64,000 nt of DNA. Source: Trichostrongylus colubriformis (lineage: Eukaryota > Nematoda > Chromadorea > Rhabditida > Trichostrongylidae). Both the position numbers and the translations under genes were made by a program. The stretch lies in the NCBI GenBank assembly GCA_963978905.1, contig OZ022259.1, forward strand, positions 49,308,727 through 49,372,726, read 5' to 3'. The notes under the pieces are model-generated. The model was not told the DNA's origin, did no database searches, and worked only from the letters and a program-made list of their open reading frames with translations. Shown here in pieces: positions 62,120 through 64,000 of this stretch (position 1 is its first letter; each line of letters opens with the position of its first letter).

Positions 62120-62344
62120 AAGGAATGCATTGCCTGGTGTTATTTATGTAGGATAGGGACCACCTCATACTGCATTATGGGGCAGTTGGTCTGCTTTGAG
62201 GATGAACAACTTACGCCTCAATTACGGTAAACTGGCAAGCACATTGGTAACGAATGTACGAGCAAAGACAAGGCAATTGATCCGGAAATAATGGCTCCAA
62301 TTGTTTCGCTAGCAAGATGTTTTAATCATCTAACACAGCTACTC

Positions 62345-62765
62345 TGCATCGAACGTAATTAGCAACCCCGGAAGGGCTAAGTTTGGCAGATTGTAGAATA
62401 TGTAAGTAGAGGAGCTAAGCAGTGTAACAAAAGAGAAAGAACGAAATAAAACAGCGAAAAAACCCCGGAATAGAAACTTGGGAACCCTTTTCTCTCTCGC
62501 ATTCCTCTGCGTCTCTAAACGGGGGTAGACTGCAAACAGGGGGGAGAGGCTAAAGCAGCCGGCGCGAACGTTGTCCCGCCCACGCCGGCAACTCGCCCCG
62601 CTGATGAACTGCAGAACGACACGCCACGCTGTGGGGTCGCGATAATAACCCAAGCCGCGCTTTTTCAGTGCCAGTTTCCCTACACATCACCTTTCCTTAT
62701 GTGGGTGATTTGTTTTCAAAAAACATGTACTCCCAGCTCTCACTTTCTGCTTGCTCTTCTCGGTG
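62345..62765 (-). repeat. Dispersed repeat family R3, copy E
   Basis: On the - strand it has GGAGTACATGTTTTTTGAAA, GATGTGTAGGGAAACT, CTGAAAAAGCGCGGCTTGG, GGGGCGAGTTGCCGGCG and CAGTCTACCCCCG, in the same order as copy C. It covers the 104-aa ORF at 62,339-62,653, which is therefore not called a gene. Confidence 0.65.
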
Positions 62766-63289
62766 CATTCAACTGTGCAATCAATCCTCTCCTCATGATC
62801 AGTGGATCGGCAGCAAAGGTGTGCACCTTTACATGAATTCTTAGGGTGAACCGGTAGGATGCACTTATATCATAGATAAATTTTGTTCTTATGGTCGAGG
62901 ATAGATAGTACAGGACACAAGGGCACCGCGAGCGCATGCCCTGTGCTAAGGGCAGTCTGTTCTCCAGAATGGGCTTCGTAGACGACCGAGTTGGTCAGCA
63001 AGCTCCATTTCATGCAAAGTGCGTTGCGAAATTGCCTAGGTAACACTCCTACCCTCTTCTAGCTTTCGTCGATGCAGAAAACGATTATACGCTCTCAGCT
63101 AATTCTCTGCGGAAAGTTTCATGTGGTATATGTTCCTAGCCGCTAATCACTTTCGCTTTTGAGATATGTTCTTGTCAATCTGAAAGTACAGATGGCCATC
63201 TTAGTCCTACACGATTCAGGCAGTCTGTTTTAGTCTAGAGAATGTAGCAGTCTCTCCCGAACGGTCCTACTCAACGTTGCCACATTGGG

Positions 63290-63807
63290 GGCTCCCAGAT
63301 TCAGAGGAATAATGGCCGTCCTTTGCTTTCGACTAGATGAAGATCCATGAGTAGCTTGCCAGACTCTGTCGTGGGGCTGGGTATACTCCGGGTAGTTAGC
63401 CAGGCTATCACGAAGTAGACTTGCTTATTTATCGAAGGCGACCCTGGACCGCCTCCCATGTACTTATCATGTCAGTCCTTTGGCTGGACCTAATGCAGGA
63501 TACCGACTGCACCATACAGAACGCTCTCTTACGTATGCAAGGAACGATCACATAGGTGCAGAGGGCATGAGTCAATCAAGCACAGCAGAAACAGGGAACC
63601 CATCCCCTGAGTCCACCTGCGTTTAGGGGCAAATACATAGTGACTTTTGGTCCTTGACTGGCCCCCTATCCGATACCTGGGGTCGCGCCAGGTAGCCTTG
63701 CCACTTAACGGCTCGAGTTCCTTCGGCAGGAGAGGCCCCTCTGTGAAGGAGATCCCTGGCCTTTTAGGCTTAGGTAAATTGATGCCAACAGTGGGATGCC
63801 TCCTCAT
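63290..63807 (-). repeat. Possible LINE-type retrotransposon remnant
   Basis: On the - strand a 92-aa ORF (63,807-63,529: VGINLPKPKRPGISFTEG) is followed at ~63,320-63,255 by LGAPNVATLSRTVRERLL, which resembles the start of LINE apurinic endonuclease domains (NVATLTGRSREL). No reverse transcriptase is seen within the window. Base composition is higher in GC than the surroundings. Weak. Confidence 0.3.
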
Positions 63808-64000
63808 TGCGATAACACCTAGTTAAATCTATAGTCAAAAATTATAACATCATCTCATAGTGTAGTATTTGTATCCAGGCAAGACTGATTCCTGATCCCT
63901 TTTGCTGACAACATCAGCTTATTTTCATTGATACGACTACTTGCTTGAAGAAAGCTGCTTGCTTCATGGGATATATCATAACAAGTACCAGAGTAATGAA

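Overview
The window looks like nuclear DNA of a parasitic nematode, most likely a strongylid (hookworm-type). The signs are many short introns ending in TTTCAG-like acceptors, acceptor-like sites one to 22 nt before start codons (consistent with spliced-leader trans-splicing), and a high load of small inverted-repeat transposons. No bacterial operon, tRNA or rRNA gene is visible. The species call is inference from these traits only.

All confidently recognised genes lie in about 15.1-33.7 kb. On the + strand, in order: a TIMELESS homologue (tim-1, 31 predicted exons, 15,092-21,882), a WDR55-like WD-repeat protein (10 exons, 22,781-26,124), a HIT zinc-finger protein of ZNHIT2 type (4 exons, 26,381-27,250) and mitochondrial ribosomal protein bL21m (mrpl-21, 4 exons, 27,414-28,672). 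A CUE-domain protein resembling CUEDC1 (9 predicted exons, 33,684 down to 28,971) converges on them from the - strand. I assembled exons by eye from splice signals, reading frame and similarity to the human proteins. In all five models exon phases match and the total length is a multiple of three. The spacing of WDR55, ZNHIT2 and mrpl-21 (256 and 163 bp apart) would suit a nematode operon.

The flanks, 1-15 kb and 34-64 kb, are gene-poor and filled with mobile elements. They include: a family of ~420-bp fold-back elements with TTAA at the ends (five near-complete copies plus fragments); a dispersed ~400-450 bp GC-rich repeat (five copies plus a fragment); a decayed mariner and a short mariner-type MITE sharing TIR motifs; Harbinger-like GGCCGC hairpin elements with 3-bp duplications; a tRNA-derived SINE family; an element with perfect 24-bp TIRs and no transposase; and two MITEs with clear target duplications. 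A ~720-bp CTGT microsatellite lies at 58,969-59,687.

A few orphan coding signals remain in the flanks: a transmembrane exon with a good donor (48,291-48,464, -), a possible secreted cysteine-containing peptide (36,686-36,910, +), a frameshifted ORF (44,057-44,517, +) and several unassigned ORFs. The recognised genes are housekeeping genes for replication-fork stability, rRNA maturation, snRNP assembly and mitochondrial translation. I see no shared pathway beyond possible co-transcription.
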